Shown here: piece after piece, positions 1-4,765 of the stretch
Layout of the letters: the number at the start of each line of letters is the position of its first letter
Position numbering within the stretch: position 1 is the stretch's first letter
Source: Chloroflexia bacterium
GTDB taxonomy: Bacteria > Chloroflexota > Chloroflexia > QHBQ01 > JADMIH01
Assembly: GCA_025927935.1 (NCBI GenBank)
Contig: JAICKM010000135.1
Location: forward strand, 1-11,969
Direction of reading: 5' to 3'
DNA length: 11,969 nt
Notes under the pieces: generated by a model
Database searches by the model: none
What the model saw: only the letters and a program-made list of their open reading frames with translations
What the model was told of the DNA's origin: nothing
Position numbers and translations under genes: made by a program

Positions 1-914
1 CGCAGCCCGGTGATCACCTCGGCGAGTTCGCGCTGGCCGTTGCCCGCCACCCCGGCCACGCCCAGGATCTCGCCCTCGCGGATCTCCAGATCCACGCCGG
101 CCAGCGCGGGCAAGCCCCGGTCGCCCTGCGCCCGCAGCCCCTCGACGTTGAGCACTACATGGCCGGGCGTGGCGGGCGGGCGGTTGACCTGGAACTCGAC
201 TTCGCGACCCACCATGAGCCGGGCCAGGCCGCGCCGGTCGCTGGACCGCGCCTCCGTGGTGGCGACCACTCGCCCGCGCCGCAGCACCGTGATCCGGTCG
301 GCCACGGCCAGCACCTCATCCAGTTTGTGCGAGATGAAGATGATGCAAAAGCCCTCGGCGGCCATGTGGCGTAACGTCTGCACCAGGTCGGCGGCCTCCT
401 GCGGCGTCAGCACGGCGGTCGGTTCGTCGAAAATCAGGATCTTGGCGCCCCGGTAGAGCAGGCGCAGGATCTCGACCCGTTGCTGTTCGCCGACCGAGAG
501 TTGCCAGATGCGGGCGCGCGGATCAACGCGCAGCCGGTAGCGCTCGCTCAGGCGGGCTAGTTCCTGCTCCACCCCAGCCGTATCCAGCCGCAACCCGCCT
601 CCGCGCCGGCCCAGCACGGCGTTCTCGGCCACGGTCAGCGAATCAACCAGCATGAAGTGCTGGTAGACCATGCCGACGCCGTGGGCGATGGCGTCGCGCG
701 GCGAACGGAACTGGACCGGCTGCCCGTTGATCGCCATCGTGCCCGCGTCGGGGTGATAGAGTCCGGCCAGCACGCTCATCAGCGTGGATTTACCCGCGCC
801 GTTCTCACCCAGCAGCGCGTGGACCTCGCCCGCCTGCGCGGTGAAGTTCACGGCATCGTTGGCAACGACTCCAGCAAATCGTTTGGTGATGCCGGTCATT
901 TCGACGGCGTTCAT
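1..914 (-). CDS. ABC transporter ATP-binding protein, sugar/nucleoside double-NBD class (3' end outside window)
   Basis: This ATPase powers uptake of the solute caught by the neighbouring BMP lipoprotein, acting at the inner face of the membrane with two permeases that probably lie beyond the left edge. About 304 codons are visible; relatives are about 500 residues. The first nucleotide-binding domain is complete: Walker A GENGAGKST (36-44), Q-loop Q85, signature LSVGEQQ (139-145), Walker B LIFDEP (D163, E164) and H-loop FISH. A second domain begins near residue 255, with the degenerate P-loop GVAGNGQ (288-294) that lacks the usual lysine, as is normal for the second half of RbsA/MglA/NupO-type ATPases. 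The ATG at 914 follows a GGGAG ribosome site (920-924). It lies 168 bp downstream of the BMP gene in the same direction. The frame stays open to the window edge. The family is certain; the substrate is inferred from the neighbour. Confidence 0.93.
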   Translation of the reverse strand, partial: MNAVEMTGITKRFAGVVANDAVNFTAQAGEVHALLGENGAGKSTLMSVLAGLYHPDAGTMAINGQPVQFRSPRDAIAHGVGMVYQHFMLVDSLTVAENAVLGRRGGGLRLDTAGVEQELARLSERYRLRVDPRARIWQLSVGEQQRVEILRLLYRGAKILIFDEPTAVLTPQEAADLVQTLRHMAAEGFCIIFISHKLDEVLAVADRITVLRRGRVVATTEARSSDRRGLARLMVGREVEFQVNRPPATPGHVVLNVEGLRAQGDRGLPALAGVDLEIREGEILGVAGVAGNGQRELAEVITGL

Positions 915-918
915 GCGT

Positions 919-924
919 GCTCCC
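919..924 (-). promoter_or_regulatory. Ribosome binding site of the ABC ATPase gene
   Basis: GGGAGC on the minus strand sits 4 to 5 bases before the ATG at 914. The repeat cluster begins within a base of it (about 925), so folding of the repeats in the mRNA could reach this site. Confidence 0.6.
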
Positions 925-932
925 AGTGGTCG

Positions 933-959
933 GTGGTCAGTGATCAGTGGTCAGTGATC
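933..959. repeat. Short tandem direct repeat, 13-bp unit at 14-bp period
   Basis: GTGGTCAGTGATC occurs exactly at 933-945 and again at 947-959. A degenerate copy (AGTGGTCGG) precedes it at 925-933. It belongs to the repeat cluster that fills the gap between the ATPase and BMP genes. I recall similar GGTCAGTG-type repeats in intergenic DNA of various bacteria, where they give spurious peptides like the QWSVVSDQWSV encoded here; that link is from memory. Confidence 0.8.
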
Positions 960-1074
960 GGTGACGGCTGCGCCGATTCTAAGTGTCAAGTACATAAACC
1001 CTGTTCGGTTCTCACCTGCTAAAGCCGCAAGATGATCGTACTCAACTGACCACTGACACCGATCACTGACCACT
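946..1074. repeat. Perfect 18-bp inverted repeat in the BMP-ATPase intergenic gap
   Basis: AGTGGTCAGTGATCGGTG at 946-963 is the exact reverse complement of 1057-1074, with 93 bp between the arms. In the minus-strand transcript the first arm begins 9 bases after the BMP stop codon and the second ends about 31 bases before the ATPase start. A long-range stem could therefore form between the two genes. The right side also carries an extra partial unit (ACTGACCACT, 1045-1054). It may protect the upstream message or reduce translation of the downstream gene. It could also be the remains of a small non-autonomous element. I saw no target-site duplication. Confidence 0.8.
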
Positions 1075-1082
1075 CGTCCGTC

Positions 1083-2228
1083 CTATTTCGGAACGGTACC
1101 CTCGACGCCCTCGACCAGCCAGTCCATGCTTAGCAGTTCCTGGTCGGTCATGGCCTTGCCGGCGGGCACCTTCTCGGCGCCCGTGTTGTCCTTCAGCGGG
1201 CCGGTGAAGATGGTGGTGATGGTCTCGTCGCCCTTCTTGAACTTGGCCGCCTCGTCGTCGGCCATCTGCTTCACGTCCGCCGGAACCATCGCGCCGATGG
1301 GCGCCAGATCGACGATACCGTCTTTCCACCCGCCCCAATACTCGTTCGTCTTCCAGGTGCCGGCCTGGACCTGCTTCACCATGTCGGTATAATAGACCCC
1401 CCAGTGCCAGATCGGGCTGGTCAGCACGGCCTTGGGGGCGAACTTGCTCATGTCGGCGTCATAGCCGACGCCAAACTTGCCGCGCGCTTCGGCGGCCTGC
1501 TGCGGGGCGGGGGTATCCTGGTGCTGGCCGATTACGTCGGCGCCGCCGTCGAGCAGGGCTTCCGCCGCCTGGCGCTCCTTCTGCGGGTCGAACCAGGTGT
1601 TGGTCCAAACGACCTTGACCTTCACGGCCGGGTTGGTCTTGCGCGCGCCCAGGGTGAAAGCGTTCAGGCCGCGGATCACTTCGGGCGTCGGGAAGGCGGC
1701 GACGTAGCCCATGATGTTGGTCTTCGTCATCTTCCCGGCGATCATCCCGGAGACATAGCGCGGCTCTTCGGCCTTACCGAAGGCCGTGCTGACGTTGGGG
1801 GCCGTCTTATAGCCGGAGATATGCACGAAGGTCGTGTTGGGGAAGTCCTTCGCCACGTTGATCGTCGGGTCCATGTAGCCGAACGACGTGGTGACGACGA
1901 TGTTGAAGCCCTTCTGCGCGAAGTCGCGGATCACGCGCTCGGCGTCGGCGGCCGTTTCCGGCACGCTCTCCTGGTAGGCGGTTTCCACGCCGGGGATGTT
2001 CTTCATCAGTTCGAGCCGGCCCTGGTCGTGCGCCCAGGTCCACCCGGCGTCCCCAATGGGGCCGACATAGACGAAGGCGACGCGCATCTTGGCGCCGGTG
2101 GCCGGTGGGTTGCCGCTGCCGGTGGACGCGGGAACGGCCGTGGCCGTGGGTTGCGCGTCGGTCCCGCACCCGGCCAGGATGAAGGTCGTTATCAGGAGTA
2201 GAACCAATGCCAATCGGTGTTTGCCCAT
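1083..2228 (-). CDS. BMP-family ABC transporter substrate-binding lipoprotein (purine/nucleoside-type)
   Basis: This is the extracytoplasmic solute receptor of the transporter, 381 residues. The start at 2228 (MGKHRLALVLLL) is chosen over the longer frame because it gives a classic lipoprotein signal peptide with lipobox LAGC (18-21; C21 is the lipidated residue) and is preceded by AAGGGAGGT (2239-2247). A Thr/Pro/Ser/Gly linker follows. The mature part has features of the BMP/PnrA fold: VGPIGDAGW near the start, then TTSFGYMDPT, GKMTKTNIMGY, PEVIRGLNAF and NTWFDPQKE. This pattern resembles a BMP subgroup for which I recall a Brucella member solved with adenine bound, so a purine base or related compound is the best guess. 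It lies downstream of the DUF3830 gene (111-bp gap) and upstream of the ATPase. Family is very sure; ligand is inference. Confidence 0.93.
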   Translation of the reverse strand: MGKHRLALVLLLITTFILAGCGTDAQPTATAVPASTGSGNPPATGAKMRVAFVYVGPIGDAGWTWAHDQGRLELMKNIPGVETAYQESVPETAADAERVIRDFAQKGFNIVVTTSFGYMDPTINVAKDFPNTTFVHISGYKTAPNVSTAFGKAEEPRYVSGMIAGKMTKTNIMGYVAAFPTPEVIRGLNAFTLGARKTNPAVKVKVVWTNTWFDPQKERQAAEALLDGGADVIGQHQDTPAPQQAAEARGKFGVGYDADMSKFAPKAVLTSPIWHWGVYYTDMVKQVQAGTWKTNEYWGGWKDGIVDLAPIGAMVPADVKQMADDEAAKFKKGDETITTIFTGPLKDNTGAEKVPAGKAMTDQELLSMDWLVEGVEGTVPK

Positions 2229-2238
2229 GTTGCGCTTT

Positions 2239-2247
2239 ACCTCCCTT
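2239..2247 (-). promoter_or_regulatory. Ribosome binding site that fixes the BMP gene start
   Basis: AAGGGAGGT on the minus strand lies 10 bases before the ATG at 2228. No comparable site serves the longer reading frame that would start at 2300, and only the 2228 start puts the signal peptide at the N-terminus. Confidence 0.75.
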
Positions 2248-2339
2248 GGGGCCGTTGCCTGAGTGCCGGGCAGACCACGTCTGCAGCCCAAGGCAGACAC
2301 ACGCGACGGCCACGCGCATGCCAGGAGCGATCCGCGATA

Positions 2340-2753
2340 CTAGATTGCCTCAAACAGGATATCTTGCGCCCCTTCCCAGAGGACCATGCGCCCCAGTTCG
2401 CGCAGGTGTTCGCGGCCTTCGACGACCGTCAGGAAGTGGTTGCCCGCCAGTTGCCCAACCTTGCTGGCGAAGCGGGAGCTGCCGTAGGGAAATAGGATCT
2501 CGGTTTCGCTGAACCCGCCGGGATAAAAGAGGATCTGGCCGGGGGCCGGATAGCTGGTGTGATTCTCGTAGCCGACGCCTAGCTGGAACTCGCCGAGGGG
2601 AATCCAGGCGGCCTCGCCACTCCAGCGCGCGTGGATGATCTTGCTGCGCCAGGGCAGCAGCCGGCTGAACGCCGCACACGTCTGTGGGGCGTCCGCCTCT
2701 TCCATTTGCGCGGTGAATTGCAGTGGTCCCGCCGTAATACGGAGCATACGCAC
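2340..2753 (-). CDS. DUF3830 family protein (cyclophilin-like fold)
   Basis: A 137-residue soluble protein without signal peptide. It matches the DUF3830 family by its conserved run of short motifs: KIIHARWSGEAAWIPLG (about 38-54), GVGYENHTSYPAPGQ, FYPGGFSETEILFPYG, then AGNHFLTVVEG and a C-terminal LWEGAQDI. Its length equals the whole domain. The family is assigned a cyclophilin-like beta-barrel fold; no enzymatic activity is established to my knowledge. The start used is GTG at 2753, because AAGGAGG (2764-2770) sits 10 bases upstream; an ATG two codons later (2747) is possible but further from that site. It is the first gene after the promoter at 2861-2889 and is followed by the BMP and ATPase genes, which suggests work on or sensing of the imported compound. 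Function is inferred only from context. Confidence 0.85.
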   Translation of the reverse strand: MRMLRITAGPLQFTAQMEEADAPQTCAAFSRLLPWRSKIIHARWSGEAAWIPLGEFQLGVGYENHTSYPAPGQILFYPGGFSETEILFPYGSSRFASKVGQLAGNHFLTVVEGREHLRELGRMVLWEGAQDILFEAI

Positions 2754-2763
2754 CAGTTCGGGT

Positions 2764-2771
2764 CCTCCTTG
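2764..2771 (-). promoter_or_regulatory. Ribosome binding site of the DUF3830 gene
   Basis: An AAGGAGG core on the minus strand. Its distance favours the GTG at 2753 (10 bases) over the ATG at 2747 (16 bases). Confidence 0.65.
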
Positions 2772-2860
2772 CTGGACTCTAAGTCGCCTGGTTCCCGGCA
2801 GACGACGGCGATGGGATAAACAATGCTGCCGGCGACTGACCGGCTAGACCTGCTGGCACG

Positions 2861-2889
2861 ATTATAGGAGCCGCGCGACTCCTTGTCAA
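2861..2889 (-). promoter_or_regulatory. Consensus sigma-70 promoter of the DUF3830-BMP-ATPase operon
   Basis: On the minus strand TTGACA (2889 to 2884) is followed by exactly 17 bases and TATAAT (2866 to 2861), a perfect match to both hexamers at ideal spacing. Transcription would start near 2854, giving a leader of about 100 bases before the DUF3830 GTG. The spacer is itself a 16-bp near-palindrome (2867-2882, one mismatched pair), a plausible repressor site. A promoter this strong would normally need repression. Confidence 0.85.
2867..2882. promoter_or_regulatory. Candidate operator within the promoter spacer
   Basis: GGAGCCGCGCGACTCC reads as a palindrome except for one mismatched pair. 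It fills all but one base of the -10/-35 spacer of the uptake operon promoter. A dimeric repressor bound here would block RNA polymerase. No regulator gene is next to it, so the binding protein is unknown. Confidence 0.4.
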
Positions 2890-2907
2890 CCGGACCTCCT
2901 GTCCGGT
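2889..2907. promoter_or_regulatory. Candidate operator abutting the -35 box
   Basis: ACCGGAC and GTCCGGT form perfect 7-bp arms around CTCCT. The dyad begins on the last base of the -35 hexamer and lies just upstream on the minus strand. It could serve a repressor or an activator. Its sequence differs from the spacer palindrome, so two proteins or one chance match are both possible. Confidence 0.4.
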
Positions 2908-2966
2908 AGATACATAGATAGGCTCACTGTAGCTGCTTTTTGTCGCGAAGTTTATTCAGAGTCTCC

Positions 2967-2991
2967 TAGCTGCTAATTGCATTAGCAGCTA
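2967..2991. repeat. Perfect inverted repeat, 11-bp arms, 3-base centre
   Basis: TAGCTGCTAAT at 2967-2977 is mirrored exactly by 2981-2991 around TGC. A partial copy of one arm, TAGCTGCT, lies at 2930-2937. The AT-rich arms argue against a standard terminator, and no T-run follows on plus. It lies upstream of both divergent genes, which fits a regulator binding site. Confidence 0.6.
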
Positions 2992-2996
2992 CGGGG

Positions 2997-3029
2997 GCCG
3001 GGCGATTCCGCTTTTGCGGGCCGCCCGGC
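2997..3029. repeat. Nested GC-rich dyad (possible cruciform or hairpin)
   Basis: Outer arms GCCGGGCG (2997-3004) and CGCCCGGC (3022-3029) enclose an inner hairpin CCGC-TTTT-GCGG (3008-3019). The dyad ends 2 bases before a TATAAT at 3032-3037, so in DNA form it covers the -35 region of that candidate promoter. Confidence 0.55.
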
Positions 3030-3031
3030 GA

Positions 3032-3037
3032 TATAAT
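3032..3037 (+). promoter_or_regulatory. Possible -10 box for the SRAP gene
   Basis: TATAAT at the right position for a start near 3044 and a leader of about 145 bases. No good -35 hexamer lies 16 to 18 bases upstream; that place is taken by the nested dyad, so activation by a bound protein or a weak promoter is possible. Confidence 0.4.
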
Positions 3038-3175
3038 AGTATAGGCCCCGAGAGGGCTAGCTGCCGGTGCGAGGGCGTCGCGATCCAGGATCGCCGCCCG
3101 GCGCAACGGCAACCAATTGATCCGTCGCTTTTTCTGCGTCCGGCGCGCCGCAAGCGGACCGTAAGGACGCCGGTA

Positions 3176-3181
3176 AAGGAG
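3176..3181 (+). promoter_or_regulatory. Ribosome binding site that fixes the SRAP start
   Basis: AAGGAG 6 bases before the ATG at 3188. It settles the start at the Met-Cys needed for SRAP activity rather than further upstream. Confidence 0.8.
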
Positions 3182-3187
3182 TTACCT

Positions 3188-3925
3188 ATGTGCGGACGTT
3201 ACACACTGACCGCTACCCCTCAGCAGATTGCACTGCGCTTCGGCGTGGACCCGGCGCCGGTCGCCACCGATCTGGCGCCGCGCTATAATATCGCACCGAG
3301 CCAGGCCAACCCCGTGGTCATCAACCAGGACGGCCCTGCCCTGGCCCTGATGCAATGGGGCCTGATCCCGGCCTGGTCGCGCGAGCCGAGTTCGCGCTAC
3401 TCGACCATCAATGCCCGGATCGAGACCGTGGCCGACAAGCCGGCCTTCCGCGGGCCGCTGCGCAGCCGGCGCTGCCTGGTCCCGGCCACCGGCTACTACG
3501 AATGGCAGGCCCGGCCGGGTGCCCCCGCCCGCGCCGCCAAGCAGCCCTACTTTATCACACTGGGCCATGACGGCGGGCCGGGCGAGGTGTTCGCGTTCGC
3601 CGGACTCTACGACATCTGGCACGGGCCGGACGGCCATGAACTCGCCACCTACACGATCCTGACCACGGCGGCCAACGATCTGCTCCGGCCGCTCCACGAG
3701 CGCATGCCGGTGATCCTGCCACGCGAGGCCGAGGCGCAATGGCTGGATCCGGGGATCAACGACCCGGCCCGGCTGCTGGCCCTGCTCCAGCCACCGCGCG
3801 AAGACCGCATCAGCGCCTATCCCGTCTCCTCCGCGGTGAACAGTCCGGCTGCCGATAATCCGGACCTGCTGGCGCCGGTTCCTGGGTTGCCGGCTATGCA
3901 GTGGCAGGCCCCGGAGCTGTGTTAG
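3188..3925 (+). CDS. SRAP domain protein (YedK/HMCES-like abasic-site protein)
   Basis: SRAP proteins cross-link to abasic sites in single-stranded DNA through their N-terminal cysteine and so shield damaged replication forks. This copy is 245 residues, a usual length. The ATG at 3188 places Cys at position 2 (MCGRYT), which is essential for chemistry once Met is removed; AAGGAG (3176-3181) lies 6 bases upstream. The other active-site residues are present: N75 in STINARIET, E105 in GYYEW and H170 in PLHERMPV. NIAPSQ (34-39) and WGLIPAW (57-63) are further family landmarks. The longer upstream frame beginning at 3014 has no support. Its 3' end overlaps the convergent Nudix gene by 32 bp. The leader carries a 7-bp dyad (3080-3094). 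Identification is firm; the cellular role is known from homologues. Confidence 0.95.
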   Translation: MCGRYTLTATPQQIALRFGVDPAPVATDLAPRYNIAPSQANPVVINQDGPALALMQWGLIPAWSREPSSRYSTINARIETVADKPAFRGPLRSRRCLVPATGYYEWQARPGAPARAAKQPYFITLGHDGGPGEVFAFAGLYDIWHGPDGHELATYTILTTAANDLLRPLHERMPVILPREAEAQWLDPGINDPARLLALLQPPREDRISAYPVSSAVNSPAADNPDLLAPVPGLPAMQWQAPELC

Positions 3926-4454
3926 GCGGGGCCGGGGCGGCGGGCCGCGCTTCAGTGGCCCGCCGCCAGTCCGCGAAAATCTCGTAATCGCCGGGGAAGG
4001 CCAGTGGAGGCATCTCGTCCGGGCCGAAGAAGGCCAGTTCGCTGACTTCCTCCGGCTGGGGGGCCAGGGCGCGCAGGGCTTCGGGCGTCACGCTTGCCCG
4101 GTAGGCAATTAGAATATGCGGGCGCCCAGTGGTGCTGTAGACGCCCAGCAAGCCGTCGAGCCGCACGTCCAGGTTGGCTTCCTCTTTGACTTCGCGCAGA
4201 GCGGCGTCCTCCACCTTCTCGCCCCGGTCGACATATCCCGTGATAAAACTCCATTGTCCCAGGCCGGGATTGATGCTGCGCCGCCCCAGCAACACTTTAC
4301 CTGCATGTTCCACCATCACCACGGCGACGACTTTGGGATCGGCGAAGGCGACGAAGTCGCAGGCCGGGCAGGCGGCGCGTAGCGCCCCGGCAACCGAGCG
4401 TTGCACCAGCGCGGCGCCGCAGGCGGGGCAGTACTTGAACGGCAGATCGGGCAC
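3894..4454 (-). CDS. Nudix hydrolase with N-terminal zinc ribbon
   Basis: A 186-residue hydrolase of nucleoside diphosphate-linked compounds. The N-terminus has a zinc ribbon with two CPAC pairs (C9, C12, C29, C32), as in NADH pyrophosphatase (NudC)-type and related Nudix proteins. The Nudix box runs from G73 to L95: G-x5-E79-x7-R87-E88-V-K-E91-E92-A-N94-L, with all metal-binding glutamates present. The usual glycine near the end of the box is Asn94, a substitution I believe is seen in this subgroup. The C-terminal tail is Pro/Ala-rich and probably disordered. At 186 residues it lacks the N-terminal domain of true NudC, so the substrate is open. The start is GTG at 4454, with AAGGAAG (4462-4468) upstream. 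The last 32 bp lie opposite the end of the SRAP gene. Confidence 0.92.
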   Translation of the reverse strand: MPDLPFKYCPACGAALVQRSVAGALRAACPACDFVAFADPKVVAVVMVEHAGKVLLGRRSINPGLGQWSFITGYVDRGEKVEDAALREVKEEANLDVRLDGLLGVYSTTGRPHILIAYRASVTPEALRALAPQPEEVSELAFFGPDEMPPLAFPGDYEIFADWRRATEARPAAPAPPNTAPGPATA

Positions 4455-4511
4455 GAGCGGCTTCCTTGGCTACAGGTCCGGCGCGGCGGATGTCTCATTG
4501 CTGTTGCTGGC

Positions 4512-4541
4512 AGCATAGCACGCTCTTGCGATCACGGTCAA
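4512..4541 (-). promoter_or_regulatory. Candidate promoter of the Nudix gene
   Basis: On the minus strand TTGACC (4541 to 4536), an 18-base spacer, then TATGCT (4517 to 4512) with an extended TGC motif just upstream. Transcription would start about 50 bases before the GTG start. Confidence 0.55.
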
Positions 4542-4725
4542 GCGCCACCAGCACGTGGGACGGTAGCCTGGCCGCGTCCGGGGGCCAGACCGGGGTAGAT
4601 GCCGCGGTGCCCTTCTAATAGGCGCAAGATTCTTCGCGTCCGCCTAGCGGCCTGATACCACCTGGTCTACCGATTGAACCGCCGGATCGCCCACCGGCGT
4701 ATTACATGAGGCTAGAAGGGGATTC

Positions 4726-4731
4726 TATGAT
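4726..4731 (+). promoter_or_regulatory. Possible -10 box of the NTF2-GNAT gene
   Basis: TATGAT, 34 bases before the ATG. The only nearby -35-like hexamer is ATTACA (4701-4706) at a long 19-base spacing, next to a dyad at 4680-4699. Weak evidence. Confidence 0.3.
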
Positions 4732-4765
4732 CACTGCCGCGATCCCCGGATCAAAGGAGCGATAA

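Larger units (their letters stand above)
2754..3187. other. Divergent intergenic region, 434 bp, rich in dyad symmetry
   Basis: No credible gene is present. From left to right it holds the DUF3830 leader, with a small GCCGG/CCGGC hairpin at 2828-2844. Next come the minus-strand promoter (2861-2889) and a 7-bp dyad at 2889-2907. A 19-bp stretch then repeats TAGCTGCT (2930-2937 and again at 2967-2974). A perfect 11-bp-arm dyad (2967-2991) and a nested GC-rich dyad (2997-3029) follow, then a TATAAT at 3032-3037. The last part is about 150 bp of leader before the SRAP gene. The AT-rich parts (2900-2990) contrast with the GC-rich flanks. Confidence 0.7.
4455..4765. other. Divergent intergenic region, 311 bp
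   Basis: No convincing gene. It contains the Nudix promoter (4512-4541), a CTGGCC/GGCCAG hairpin (4568-4588) and a CGCCGG/CCGGCG dyad with 8-base loop (4680-4699). A weak candidate promoter for the rightward gene follows: ATTACA at 4701-4706 and TATGAT at 4726-4731, spaced 19 bases. Confidence 0.6.

Noticed and set aside
10..456. Rightward open frame of 148 codons at the left edge
   Set aside because: It is the antisense shadow of the ABC ATPase gene, whose Walker, Q-loop and signature motifs are all on the minus strand. The Arg/Ser/Thr/Pro-rich product has no domain.
976..989. TTGACA (984-989, minus) and TAGAAT (976-981, minus) as a promoter for the ATPase gene
   Set aside because: The two hexamers are only 2 bases apart, and neither has a partner at 16 to 18 bases, so they cannot form one promoter.
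1404..2201. Rightward 265-codon open frame
   Set aside because: It lies wholly antisense to the BMP lipoprotein gene and is rich in Gly, Arg, His and Val, as expected for a GC-rich shadow frame; no ribosome site or domain.
2829..2926. Possible riboswitch in the DUF3830 leader
   Set aside because: The leader has only short 4- to 5-bp pairings and no conserved purine-, THF- or other aptamer core that I could recognise.
3014..3187. N-terminal extension of the SRAP reading frame
   Set aside because: SRAP needs cysteine right after the initiator Met, so translation must start at 3188; the upstream codons are leader.
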